A stretch of DNA of 64,000 nucleotides from Helianthus annuus (GCF_002127325.2 NC_035436.2:85681716-85745715), one strand, 5' to 3'; counted from the stretch's first letter, positions 1-10,192 are shown. The notes: a model not told the origin generated them from the letters alone. Translations and numbers: made by a program.

Positions 1-188
1 TGCTCTTTGATCTGCCACATCATGACAATGCTGCAACTACATGTTATGTGGTGTTACATCCACAAGTCAAAGGGGCCAGTGATGGGTATCAATTACGACA
101 CACAGGTGGATCTTTGAGTAATGTGCTGCTAATAGATGAACTAAATCCTTAGACATAACTTAGACTGTGGAGTATGGGGCTTGGGCAA
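1..188 (+). other. Unassigned left edge with a short open frame
   Basis: An open frame of 49 codons enters from the left edge at 3 and stops at TAG 150-152. It contains the stretch CYVVLHPQVKG and I do not recognise it. It could be the tail of a gene or gene fragment lying left of the window, or chance. No promoter, RNA gene or repeat is evident in this stretch. Confidence 0.2.
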
Positions 189-601
189 GGTTTAAAAAAA
201 CGGAAACGAGTTTCGAGGCGTTTTCCCTTCGCCTCACGAGGCGTAAGCCTTGAGGCGAACCGAGGCGTAAGCCCGAGGCGGAGTTAAAAAATAAATATAA
301 ATATTATATATCTTATAAAAATAGTAATAGTAACTAAATTCATCATCAAATTCATCAAAATAATCAAAAACACACATAAAAAAGACATACATTGCTTGAA
401 ATTGACACAAAAACTCAAAAACATCAAAAACATATATCAAAAACCCCTGAGGCGCACCTGAGGCACAGCCTTTTTAGCACCTCAGCCCCTCTGAGGCGCA
501 CATACAGTATACACCCCCTGAGGCGCGCCTCAGAATCGTTTTTCGGCCGTTTCGCCTTGAGGCGCGCCTCGAGGCGCACACCTCAGCCGTTTTTTAAAAC
601 C
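189..601. mobile_element. MITE-like element with 15-bp terminal inverted repeats
   Basis: The ends are GGTTTAAAAAAACGG (189-203) and CCGTTTTTTAAAACC (587-601), which are inverted repeats with one mismatch. Just inside both ends are clusters of GAGGCG / CGCCTC words, including GAGGCGCGCCTCGAGGCGC near 559, so the element can fold on itself. The middle is AT-rich and non-coding. There is no transposase, so it would be non-autonomous. The flanks share an imperfect GGGCTTGGG word, but I cannot define a clean target-site duplication, and the superfamily is left open. Confidence 0.5.
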
Positions 602-846
602 ATGGGCTTGGGTTTGAAGCTGGGCGTGGGGCGGGCTTGAGATCCGATGTGGCGGCCTCCTATTCGCTGTCCACCGCCATGTCATGGCGGGTGTTTGCAA
701 TTTTTTTTAATAAACTGCCAAGCCACGCCCCCAACCCAAGCCCCGCCATACCCCACGGACACGTCACTCACCGGTGGAAGGGCTCCAACTCCACGTGTCA
801 ACTCATGCCCCCAACCCAACCCAAGCCCCACCATACCCCACGGTCT
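602..846. repeat. GC-rich MITE-like block with an internal duplication
   Basis: Two similar segments, about 725-770 and 808-846, share CCCCAACCCAAGCCCC followed by CATACCCCACGG. The left edge (GGGCTTGGG) resembles the reverse complement of the right edge (CTTGGGTTGGG), so this may be a small inverted-repeat element abutting the one before it. No coding content is convincing. Confidence 0.35.
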
Positions 847-1070
847 TAATGCTCAAATTGTTAGTAGGTTGAGTGGTCACATTTCCCTAAGACTTTCTGT
901 TTTCACCAAGAATTCCTAACCTGCATTGTATACTGAAAAAAAAAAAGAATTCAAGCATTTCAATCAGATGGTAACAGAAGAAGATAATCCTCCTTTAATA
1001 GAGATTAATGCTCAAATTGTTAGTAGGTTGATGTAACAGAAGAAGATAATCCTCCTTTAATAGAGATTAA
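847..1070. repeat. Interleaved direct repeats of 26 and 38 bp
   Basis: A 26-bp word (847-872, starting TAATGCTCAAATTG) recurs exactly at 1006-1031. A 38-bp word (971-1008, starting GTAACAGAAGAAG) recurs exactly at 1033-1070. The copies alternate and overlap by 3 bp. This looks like recent short-range duplication, possibly template switching. The 38-bp word reads VTEEDNPPLIEI in one frame and could derive from an exon, but I do not recognise it. Confidence 0.5.
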
Positions 1071-1690
1071 CGAAGCTTCCATTTTCAAGTAAAGCTTTCA
1101 AAATTGTTTTACGCCATCATCTAGAATATGCTATTTCTTTATCAGGCTGTATAATCTAAATTTTCTTTTACCTTCAGGCCTATGTCAGTAAAAGCGCGCA
1201 TGGGTTGAGTGGTTGAATTGATTCCAAAACGTTTGTTTGATATTGTGTGGTCTTTCGTTTGGTTTACTCATGAACTGCAAAGAAATGGTTGTTTGGTTTA
1301 CTTACGAACTGATTCCGAAATGGTTGTTTGATATTGTGTTGGCTGCTTCATTTTGGTTTTGTGCCGCTGTTCATTTTGGTTAATTAGCATGGGAATACTT
1401 ATAGATGTTGATTATTGTGATCACTTTGAAGTTTTTCTTTATTATTACCATTTAATAATGGGTCATTATGATGATTTTAGAATCGAGTTGCCAAAAATAT
1501 GCCTGGCCAATTGCTGCATTTTGGTCAACGGCTGCATTTTAATTTGATGTTGCTGGTGTTTTTGGTTTATCCTTTATGGTCAATAGCTTAAATGGGTTTT
1601 ATAAACTATTCAATTTACCTTTTGGATCCATATGCGAAAAAACAAACCTTTGAACGAAATTCACAAAAGTGAGATGCTATTTATGTGTAG
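1071..1690 (+). other. No gene seen; probable intron upstream of the KH exon
   Basis: AT-rich sequence with tracts such as GTTTGGTTTACT repeated near 1258 and 1294. It ends in TTATGTGTAG, a plausible splice acceptor for the exon starting at 1691. No coding signal was found. Confidence 0.3.
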
Positions 1691-2447
1691 GTGTCACAGA
1701 ACATGCAAATTCTCTTTCATATGCTGATGCTGTAATTGGTACGTAATTGGTACGTCGGGCACTAATATTAGTTATATTTGACGAGCCAGTGGTGCAACCA
1801 TTGCTATACAAGAAACAAGAGGTGTTCCTGATGAAATGACTGTTGAGATTAACGGTTCAGCTTCACAAGTTCAGACAGCTCAGCAGTTGATACAGGTATT
1901 ATATTATTCCATAATTTTATTAGATGTAAAAATGGCCAACCTGGGTATCGGGTCAAAATGCGGTCAACATGGTAATTTTCGATACAGGTTGAAATGGTTG
2001 TACCCGAAACACTTTTTCCAATTTTTTTATTTATTTATTTATTTATTTTTTTATAAATACTTAGTTGTGTGAAGTATGATCACAGAAATTGTATTGTTTC
2101 AATGAAAAAGTTGTATTTTTGAATACCATGATTTAGGGGTTATTTTTGCATTTTTGACCATTTGACCCATTAGAGATTAATAGTAACCAATTTAATGTGT
2201 CGTATACTTCTTTTGGTGGGTAATCAATATTTCCTTTTTTTTGTTTTGTTTGTTGGTTCAGAATTTTGTTGCTGAAGCGGCAACTGCAACTCAGAATTCA
2301 ACTGCTCAGCCACCTGCCCAAGGAAGCTATAACCCTTACTCGGGTCATGCTCCTGCTTACCCGTCTCAACCACCTCCTGTCGCCCATGCACCGCCACCTG
2401 CTGCTGACTATGGTGGATCTGTGTATGGAGGGAATAACGGGTATTAA
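1691..2447 (+). pseudogene. 3' fragment of a KH-domain RNA-binding protein gene (PEPPER/FLK type), damaged
   Basis: Two exons are visible. Exon 1 (1691-1895) encodes the last KH domain of a poly(C)-binding-like protein. It starts with VTEHANSLSYADAVIGT and continues after the lesions with [18 protein letters not shown] and [16 protein letters not shown]. It ends CAG/GTATTA. Exon 2 (2262-2447) follows an acceptor TTGGTTCAG and gives NFVAEAA, then a Pro/Tyr/Gly-rich tail ending YGGNNGY and TAA. KH proteins of this class bind single-stranded RNA in the nucleus and affect processing of developmental transcripts. Two lesions break exon 1: a perfect 11-bp tandem duplication (1732-1742 and 1743-1753) shifts the frame, and TGA at 1779-1781 stands where the family has Arg. 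Without the 11 bp the exon keeps frame to the splice site. Earlier exons are not seen here. The relationship to PEPPER-like proteins is from family recall. Confidence 0.75.
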
Positions 2448-3295
2448 AGTGTGTGGTGACTGAATAACCTTGTAAAGTTATCTTTATGTTTGGAGGGAGC
2501 AAGGGTAATGTTGTAACGAGTAATAGCTAGGTCTTTTGTCGTTTATCTTTTTAGAACTTGAAACGTTGCGGCTTGCTTGGCCTCTCACTTCTCAGTTTAT
2601 GCAAAATTGTGTTCTGGATGATGTTTTCGGATCTAATTAAGGTTTTACTTCATATCTAGATTTACTATTATACATATATGAGGTTTTGAAACTATGATAA
2701 TGCTTGTAATATGATGAATACTCGATAACTTTGAAGATCTAAAACTTGAGAAAGAGCAAGACCTGATCAATCGTAAGCCAAATGATAGTTTTCCACCCAG
2801 TTACCCAATTTCGTTGGGTGTGTATGGACATGAAAGGAGATTTGTAATGCCTGACTTAAACTGACTCATCGAGCCTCGTGTGAGCTTAGGAGCACCATCA
2901 CACTATAAGTGTTTGATGGTGTAGGAAAAGATGTTCTCAACAAAAGATAAAATAACGAAGAATCAATAGCTTGAGAACGATGAGATAGCGGATTCATGTG
3001 AATCTGCTAAAATCATCAATAAATATAATGAAATGGCGGTAACTAAAGCGGAAAGTGGGATGACCGAATCCGGACTCGTGAGATTTTGATGCAAGGGTTG
3101 GAAGTGAGTAAAGCTAATAATGTTGTCTAGGTAATATGTGATGAAGTGTCTGGCCTACCAAAGTCTAAATAGACATGCCACAATATGATAATGTAATGGC
3201 AAGAGGATGATCTAGCACTAACCGAGTAACAGATGAATTTTCAAAAAAAAAAAAAAAAAAAAAAAAAAAACGAGTCCGAAGGTTTTTAAGGGTAA
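2448..3295. other. Non-coding stretch with a 28-A run
   Basis: The first 200 bp could be 3' UTR of the KH fragment. The rest shows no credible coding frame. A run of 28 A residues (3243-3270) could be a retroposon tail or a microsatellite; I see no tRNA-like or LINE sequence upstream to decide. Confidence 0.3.
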
Positions 3296-3486
3296 GGCCT
3301 TGTTTGGTGAATCAGAGCCTTTGACCGAATAAGAGGCTCCACTCCTCTGAATTGTCCAGCGACTTCTCAAATATGAATGGTTAAGAGTTGAAATCCTCAT
3401 TCAGATGTCAAACCGAACACCAAAACCTCTGAGCGAATCAGAGCCAACCTCTGATTGATTCCATTCAGATGCAAACAAACGAGGCC
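3296..3486. mobile_element. 191-bp Tourist-like MITE (PIF/Harbinger type)
   Basis: The element starts GGCCTTGTTTGG and ends CAAACGAGGCC, imperfect terminal inverted repeats. It is flanked by TAA at 3293-3295 and 3487-3489. A 3-bp TAA/TTA duplication with this terminus is typical of PIF/Harbinger-derived MITEs. The inside carries repeated CTCTGA / TCAGAG words. There is no coding capacity, so it would depend on a transposase elsewhere. Confidence 0.65.
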
Positions 3487-3620
3487 TAAGTATATGATAA
3501 GGTAATGAATCTGCTTAAACAAGCGAGATGGAGTATGGGATCATAAGTCTTGATACAAATAATCCACCAAATAAATATGACTTAGACCATAAGAATATAG
3601 GATCCATGTAAATCGCTATT

Positions 3621-3649
3621 CCCGCTGCATCGCGCGGGTAAATGGCTAG
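3621..3649 (+). mobile_element. Helitron-type 3' terminus (hairpin plus CTAG)
   Basis: A GC hairpin CCCGC-TGCATCGC-GCGGG (3621-3638) is followed seven bases later by CTAG (3646-3649) and then T. A short GC-rich hairpin shortly upstream of CTRR, with insertion between A and T, is the hallmark 3' end of plant Helitrons, the rolling-circle transposons. The base after the end starts a (TA)n tract that belongs to the LTR of element A, so the Helitron probably inserted into that LTR. I could not find the 5' TC end in the window. No RepHel helicase ORF is present, so this copy would be non-autonomous. Confidence 0.65.

Positions 3650-3677
<28 letters not shown>
3650..3677. repeat. (TA)n microsatellite
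   Basis: TA repeat of about 14 units at the junction between the Helitron 3' end and the retained LTR of element A. The matching place in A's other LTR (about 42770-42780) has a shorter TA tract. Confidence 0.85.
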
Positions 3678-3680
<3 letters not shown>

Positions 3681-3878
3681 AACACTTTTAATTTTCAACA
3701 CTCAGGAAAGCATACCGGACTATTTAGTAACTTTTCTGTACACTACTAGTATGTTAACAAACACATGTAAGTATAACACAGAAATTAGAAAGCAGTTAAG
3801 TGATTCAGCACAGTCATCAAGCACTTTAATTATCATTAATAAATTGTACAGATACATAGAATTATGAGGGTTGTCACA
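3650..3878 (-). repeat. Element A, left (3') LTR remnant
   Basis: It matches the last part of A's right LTR (about 42770-42983) nearly base for base, from the TA tract through CACTCAGGAAAGCATACCGG to the terminal GGGTTGTCACA. The remaining 2.6 kb of this LTR is missing because Helitron-type sequence abuts it on the left. Confidence 0.85.
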
Positions 3879-3939
3879 TTCTCCCCCTGTTAAGAAAATT
3901 TCATCCCGAAATTTAGCATGTGGTTACTGAGGAAGCTAG
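3879..3939 (-). promoter_or_regulatory. Element A polypurine tract and 3' untranslated stub
   Basis: On the minus strand AACAGGGGGAGAA runs directly into the LTR start TGTGACAACC. This is the primer site for plus-strand DNA synthesis. Next to it is the AAATTTCGGGATGAAATTTT-type palindrome seen before the 3' LTR in A, C, E and F. Confidence 0.75.
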
Positions 3940-4111
3940 TTATGTTGCGTTAGTTTCCTGGTTTTCCTGGGGTGTCATATCATCCCCCCGTTGATTTGGA
4001 ATTTCGTCCCGAAATTCTGCAGTAGCTTCAGCCTCAGTAGTGGTTGCACTTTTCTTAAACAGCTGGGGATACTTGTGTTTCATTTGGTCTTCTCGTTCCC
4101 AGGTATACTCT
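3940..4111 (-). pseudogene. Element A pol, C-terminal end (severed)
   Basis: This minus-strand frame gives [17 protein letters not shown] and then a polar tail ending NQETNAT and a stop. It is the end of the chromodomain-like tail after integrase. Upstream it is cut by the 3' LTR of element B after the first codons. The matching part continues at 21377, with AGAGT (ACTCT on the plus strand) duplicated at both sides. Confidence 0.8.
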
Positions 4112-4600
4112 TGTAGGATCGGATTCTGACCCGAACGAGTCAATCAGAGGAGTTTGATCAGATACAGGTGCGGAAAACAAGTACCTGACGTAGAAATAGC
4201 TAGATATCTTCTAAAATCTCTTTTCTGATTAATTTGACAACTTTTACATTCAGTTCTCACACCGGCAGCACCTCGGTATGGAATCCGGAAAGTTACAAAT
4301 GAGGTCCTCTTATACGGTATATATAGGTGAGGAGGTCCCCTTATACGGCATGTCCATATAAGCGAACCTGATAGGTTCCCTTATACGGCATGTCCGTATA
4401 AGCGGACCTGAGGAATAAGCTAACCTACCATGTCCGAATAAGCGGACCTGACATAAAAGAGGACCTACTATGTCCGTATAAGCGGACCTACACTCTAAAA
4501 CACGTAAACTCTCCAGTTTTCTCGTAAAACACGCCCTAATCTATACATTACAATGAAAGACTCGATCTAAGATGAAATCAACAGATGTAGTGCACCAACA
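4112..4600 (-). repeat. Element B, 3' LTR
   Basis: 489 bp, nearly identical to 20889-21376. Two large adjacent inverted repeats lie at 4333-4369 and 4373-4409, each with TTATACGG...CC(G/A)TATAA cores flanked by AGGT...ACCT. On the minus strand TATATATA (4318-4325) could serve as a TATA box. The word GCGGACCT is repeated several times in 4340-4500. Confidence 0.9.
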
Positions 4601-5668
4601 GACTCCCCCTCAGATGTTGATGGAGTCGACTATCGAGTCACAACAATGCTGTGTCTTCACATGTTCAGTCTTGATCAGTCTCTGGGCTTTTCTTTCTCTC
4701 TATCTTCAGACTCCCCCTCTCGATTTACTGGTATTCCTTTATTCTTCAGTAACATCTTCAGGATCGTTGTCTGGCTTTCCGTCTAACAGCTTCTCATCTT
4801 ATCCTGCAAAAGCTCTACCTCAAAGTAAATTTCTTTCACATATATATTTCAAACATATAACCCTGCACCAATTCAGACTCTCCTTCAAAACAAATACAGA
4901 TTTTGATGAACCACTTGAAAGGTTATATTATGAAAACATTTAATTTCACACAAACACTCCCCCTCAAATATTGCTCATCATGTTTAGCACTCGGAATTTT
5001 GAAAATCAGCTATTCAACATCAGTTGTCGAAAATCTTTTTGACTTTTTCAAAAAAAATTATGCTAAAACACACTGAAAATCTTTTTGGATTTTGAAATAA
5101 AGAAACCTGTAATGCAGTAAAGAAAATATTTACAGACAATATTTTTGCGAGTTCGTGTAAGAGGATCATATCAGTTTATGAGACATGTCACTAACACCGT
5201 TAAGCTTGATTGCATTTTCAGTTCAAAACAATTCACCAAGATTGTCAGTATATCGGTCCACTGAAATTTTCACACAAAGTTCAATTGATCCGAGATACGA
5301 TATTAATGTCTTAAGAACTTAAACTTATCCGTGTGTCCCACTACTTGAATATACTCCCGTATCCAGATCCCAATATTCAGTCTTACAGGTGAGTAGACCA
5401 CAGATGATATATGTTCAGGGGTTAGGTGCGAAACCGTGAGAGCTTAGGACAGAACTTCCGTTCAGCAGAGAGGTGACGACTCGACTTTTGGTGTGTCCCC
5501 TTTAGAAGATCTTTTGATTACAACAGCAGCGACTATCAATTTTATTATTTCATCAGCTTGCTGAGGGCGAAGCTATGTTTCAAGCTTTTGCGGAAAGCAT
5601 TATCCGGGGACTAGGTCAGTACTTCCATACAGCAGAAGTCCCGGGATAATACCCCAGATATCACTGAG
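4601..5668 (-). other. Element B 3' non-coding region (distal part) with PPT
   Basis: On the minus strand CTGAGGGGGAGTC (4601-4613) runs straight into the LTR start TGTTGGTGC and is the polypurine tract. The rest has no long open frame on the element's strand. Two more CTCCCCCT words (about 4710 and 4955) look like further purine tracts in the transcript. Coding genes expected after gag are absent. Confidence 0.7.
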
Positions 5669-6738
5669 CATAATGTGACACCTGTGTCACTTCAACCATC
5701 AAACAAACGCCAAACCAATGAAATATTGTATTTCATACTTTGGACTTGTATAAATATGTGTATCGTTTGCACATGTCAACTCTTGTTCGATTTCAAGCTC
5801 TACATCGCTTTCTGGGGAGTTATACGCAAACATGGTGCGTAAACGTACTCAGTTTAATGCGAAAAATACTCCGGAACAGCAACATCTACTCAACATACCT
5901 TAAATAACCTTTACATAACTTAGAAATAAGTTTTGAAGGCTTTGGTATAGCAAAAACAAGTTAATTCCCTTACAGGGACTAAACTTGACAAACTGCGAAA
6001 GTATGCCAATTTGAACTGTAACGAACATTCCGGAACATGTACAAAAGTTAGACATACCATAAATATCCTTTACATAGCATAGGAATAGGCTTTGAGGGGT
6101 TCGGTATGCTAAAACAAACTTTTGGATCATTCAGGGGCTAAAAGTGTCAAAAAGTGCACTAGTTTGCACTTTCGCGCATAACTTACGTTCTGAATACATC
6201 CGGACATCCAAAAATTTATGTAAGCATCCTTATATTATGCCTTAGTGTTTGGCATGAGAAAAATCCATTCGTCGCACAATTTGGATCGTCTTTCGCGCTT
6301 ATGCGCATTCCGTCGTAATTAACCGAACATCGCGACCGTACGGTCAAACGAACCGACATCCGACATATTTTTGAGCACACTTTAAGTTCCCTATACTTTA
6401 ACTTCATTTTAGAGCTTTGAAATGAGGTTACGGGGCTTAAACGTGCCAAAAACGCATCAAATACCAAGTTTTGGAGCTGCAGGGACCAAAACTGTAAATC
6501 TGCCAAACTAGGGGCTTACGGACCGTAAGCCAAAGCCCATACGGTCCGTAAGGAGTCCCCAGTACAGCAGAACCCACATTTAATGCTGATTGGCTCTTCA
6601 AATGGCGAAAGGTCGAATTGCCTTTTCACCCAATCAAAGGCCAAGGGCCATTAATCAGTGACCACAACATTTTGACATGTGTACGCACAAGATCGTGGCA
6701 CGGTATTCGATAAACGATCCTAACGGTTCCACTTTTCC

Positions 6739-6746
6739 TATAAATA
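6739..6746 (+). promoter_or_regulatory. TATA box of element C 5' LTR
   Basis: TATAAATA followed by ACACCCCCCCC. Position about 1.07 kb into the LTR makes it the likely core promoter for the genomic RNA. The matching site in the 3' LTR (12839) reads TATAAATCCCCCCCCCC, so the box edge is altered there. Confidence 0.6.
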
Positions 6747-7118
6747 CACCCCCCCCATTTTGCTCAAAACCCACTCAATCTGATCTTAAGGCTCTAAGTT
6801 GGAACCATTGTTTCATACCTGAGCTATTTTGATCTAGATTAGCATTCGGGGTCCCTCCGTGCCGTTTGATATCCCGTGATCTTTAGCATTATCTGGTTAT
6901 TATACAAGAACTCCAAAGCAATCTCAACTGAGTACATTGAACCCCTCTTTTACTGTTTTCCAAACTGTTTTGGGGTGAAACACATGTGCCTACCTGTTAC
7001 TTTCATGTATTCCATGTTTTCACATCATATACCTGCTACGTTCGTTAGTACATATTAGTACATGATTTCACTACATTTCATGCTATGTATGCCCATTGTG
7101 TGCGTACTTAGTACATTG

Positions 7119-7274
7119 ATTTACATGAACATTTCTGTTGCATATGTTTACTTAGCATATGGACACAATGATTTACATGAACATTTCTGCTGCATATGTT
7201 TACTCAGCATATGGGCACATTGATTTACATGAACATTTCTGCTTCGTATGTTTACTTAGCATACTTAGTACAAT
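7119..7274 (+). repeat. 52-bp tandem repeat, three copies (element C 5' LTR)
   Basis: Copies begin ATTTACATGAACATTTCTG at 7119, 7171 and 7223, and each carries GTATGTTTAC or CATATGTTTAC and a CATAT/ATATG dyad. Three copies occur at the matching place in the 3' LTR (about 13218-13373). Confidence 0.8.
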
Positions 7275-8489
7275 TGTTTACATCACATGCCTTCATTTTG
7301 TTATGACATTTGGTTTGTTTAACATGGGACAATACATTCATTAACATTGATCACGCCGTTCATTAGTAGGTAGTGGTACCATAGGAATTGACAACTCCCG
7401 TTTCTGAAATCCTGGGTTTGATAGGATTGGAAGGAATGACCGAATTCGATATACATAACTTAGATAAACCTTTAATTTGTTTAAGGGTTTATCGCCACAG
7501 TCTCAAGGCTTGGATGTATGCATAGTTTACAATACCGCATAAATGTTAATATCAATAGAGCATGCATTTTTCCACAGAACATAACGTTGATCTAAACCAC
7601 GTTTTACTTCAACGACTTGTTTTGTGCATTTTACATATGGTTTAAGTTGATACATTTCGCTTACCATACATGATACATTTTGGGATACATATTATATGAT
7701 TTACATTGAACATAAACACGTTGACATTGACATACACATTTGGTGGTTTACTTTGAACATAGACATTTGACATGGTTTACACAATAAACAATTGAGTTAT
7801 ACAAGAACAATCTTACATGGTGGATGGTTTGGGTAAGTGATTAAGTAACGAGGCGTGTGTAATATGATACAAGCATGGTGGATACGCCGCTGGTACTTCC
7901 TATATATAAGTGTTTGTATGGTATCACATATCGTAGCGTTATTTGAATCATTTCAATTTGAGACATGTGACATTTTATACAAATAACACACTTTTCATGA
8001 GACATTGTTTTACAAACTCATTTTACATGGTTATCCGTTTAACCATACAGTGTTCTCTTATTTATACATATCATCTGATCTTATCGTTTTTCAAATGATT
8101 TACAAGACAAAGCAAATTACAAGGTTCATGACTAAACATTTTCTCCAACATAAGTCATGAATCCCGTTTTCACAAAACCAATGTATCTCACAGGCATTTT
8201 TATGCTGACGTACCTATTTTCACATGTGTTTTCAGGAGATGATGCATAGGACTTATCAAGACATACTTTGGCGGACCTGTGCCTTAGTGACTTAAAACAA
8301 GACAAGAACTAGTTAATTTATGTTATGTATTCTTTGGTTCTTGTTTAAGACAATGTAAACTTTCATGTTTGATTAATAAAACGAAACTTCGTTTACCATG
8401 GATTTGAAACAATTGATTCTGTTACAACACTCACCGATATTTCCGCCACGTTTTGTATGTTCTACGTGGTCGGGGTGTGACAGAAAAGT

Positions 8490-8501
8490 TGGTATCAGAG
8501 C
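8490..8501 (+). promoter_or_regulatory. Element C primer-binding site
   Basis: TGGTATCAGAGC, seven bases after the 5' LTR end. It is complementary to the 3' end of initiator methionine tRNA, which primes minus-strand DNA synthesis in most plant LTR elements. Confidence 0.9.
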
Positions 8502-9094
8502 CAATGGTTATAGGGAATTAGGTTATTAGTAATGCTTTGACCTAGTCTATAACCTTCCTAGGACCCTAACGCGAGTTCACTTGCGTTTAGTCATAAAACA
8601 ATACCGTCACCTATCCTTAGGCGATGACCACAACAAGAACGTAAATTTCAAAACCCCTTTGAAAACCAATCATCTGTTCTAGGATGATTGATTACTAGGT
8701 TTTGAACCCTCTGTTATAAGGTTTTGAACCCCTTTGAATTTTCAAAACTCTCGTCAAAGTTTTGGGTCCTAAATAGTGTGAACACGTGCGAACTGGAAGA
8801 GTGAATGCCTGTACCCTGGGTTTTCTGTCTAAGGTTAGAGTGTTCGTACAAATCCACATAATCGGACCCGTCACTCTTACCTGGGAACTCTTGGGGTGAG
8901 TGTCCACTTATAGGCGAGCATGCTTTCGCGATACACTATGAGGATCTATTTACTTTGATTCAGCCTTGGTGTTGTTTGTTTGATTCATGATATAAACAAA
9001 TGACCATCAACCGTGATTACGGTCGGTGATTGTAACATCTTATTCTTACCCAATACCATTTTATTTGTTTCCTTTCATGTTTTCCTCTTTTAGA
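8502..9094 (+). other. Element C 5' leader
   Basis: Non-coding leader between PBS and gag. It contains repeats of GGTTTTGAACCC (near 8698 and 8721). The last bases, TTTCCTCTTTTAG just before the gag ATG, look like a splice acceptor, so the gag start may be used on spliced RNA. That is inference only. Confidence 0.5.
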
Positions 9095-10192
9095 ATGCCT
9101 CCTCGACGCGAACACCAGATAGCAACTGCCGAGCTGGCAGAAATTATTGCGCAACAGATGGCTGCTCAATTCCCAAATCTCTTTGCTCAATGGAACCAAG
9201 CCAACAACAACAACAATAGTACATGCAATTTCAAGAACTTTAACTCGGCTAAACCACTCAAGTTTAGTGGTTCTGATGGAGCAACTGGGCTTCTTCAATG
9301 GTTCGAGAGCATCGAGAATATTTTTCGCCACGTGCAGTGTCCGGATAATCGCAAGGTCGAGTTTTCTTCGAGTGTGTTTCAGAAGAGGGCTCTTACATGG
9401 TGGAACGGGGTAATGAGAGACCGTGGTGCAGATGTTGCTCTAGCACAGACATGGGCTGAACTGAGAGCTCTTATGATGAGGGAGTTTTGTCCTCGTCATG
9501 AACAACGAGCATTGGAGAAGGAGTTTGATGATTTGAAACAAGATAGTGGCGAACACAGGGCATATACTGATAGGTTTGAGGAGTTGAGTCTACTTTGCCC
9601 GACTATGGTCGCCCCACTCGACAAAGCTATCGAAAGGTACATCGACAGCCTGCCTGACTCGATACAAGACATTGTCACTGGTAGCAACCCTACCACACTC
9701 CGTCAGGCCATTGAGCTATCTGCAACCTTGACTGAATCGCAGATCAGAAAGCATAAACTTTTTCGAAAGGGTGACAAGAAGCCAATCGAGGAATCAAAGA
9801 CCATGGATGAACAGACTGGATCCCCTGAGAAGTCTAAGAAGCGTAAGGCTTCGCAGAATTTTGCGATTGCTGCTCAACCTAACCAAAACACCCGCAACCA
9901 ACCAACTCAACCTCCTGCAAAGAAACCTTATGCCGGTACTGCACCAAAATGCGACAAATGTAATGCACACCACTTAGCTCACCTACCGTGCCGATTATGT
10001 GCATCATGTGAGCGACTCGGTCACCTGGCAAATGCTTGTCGATTTACCCCAAACCAAGATGGTCCAAACCAACCTCAAGTAAATCCTGCTCAAGCTCGTC
10101 TTCCACTAGGTCCTTGCTTCAACTGTAACGAAATGAGCCATTTCCGGAGAAATTGCCCAAAGATTGCTAATGCGAATCCAGCACAAGGATGA
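9095..10192 (+). CDS. gag: Element C gag (capsid and nucleocapsid)
   Basis: A 365-residue intact frame when started at the MPPRR methionine (9095). The frame stays open 23 codons further upstream. The retrotrans-gag domain covers about residues 50-230, with LKFSGSDGATGLLQWFE, ALTWWNGV, W-ELRALMMREFCP and ERYIDSLPD motifs. The C-terminal part is basic and then has two CCHC zinc knuckles, CASCERLGHLANAC and CFNCNEMSHFRRNC, which bind the element RNA. It ends ANPAQG. Gag forms the cytoplasmic virus-like particle in which reverse transcription occurs. No protease or pol follows in any frame, so particle maturation and copying would need another element. The frame is the only uninterrupted gag in the window. 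Confidence 0.9.
   Translation: MPPRREHQIATAELAEIIAQQMAAQFPNLFAQWNQANNNNNSTCNFKNFNSAKPLKFSGSDGATGLLQWFESIENIFRHVQCPDNRKVEFSSSVFQKRALTWWNGVMRDRGADVALAQTWAELRALMMREFCPRHEQRALEKEFDDLKQDSGEHRAYTDRFEELSLLCPTMVAPLDKAIERYIDSLPDSIQDIVTGSNPTTLRQAIELSATLTESQIRKHKLFRKGDKKPIEESKTMDEQTGSPEKSKKRKASQNFAIAAQPNQNTRNQPTQPPAKKPYAGTAPKCDKCNAHHLAHLPCRLCASCERLGHLANACRFTPNQDGPNQPQVNPAQARLPLGPCFNCNEMSHFRRNCPKIANANPAQG

Larger units (their letters stand above)
5674..8482 (+). repeat. Element C, 5' LTR
   Basis: 2,809 bp. The U3 part carries two dyads (ACCGTACGGT at 6335-6344 and GCTTACGGACCGTAAGC at 6514-6530) upstream of a TATA box at 6739. Three 52-bp tandem copies lie downstream of the TATA box. Roughly the last 1.7 kb would be transcribed as R and U5. 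The LTR is nearly identical to 11774-14581. Confidence 0.9.

Noticed and set aside
234..919. Several short overlapping frames in 234-919
   Set aside because: They lie in inverted-repeat, GC-rich MITE-like DNA and show repeat-derived low-complexity protein with no known motif.
5900..6506. Minus-strand frames in the C LTR, repeated at 11999-12506
   Set aside because: They occur in both LTR copies of C, run against the element, and have no domain. They are chance frames in LTR DNA.
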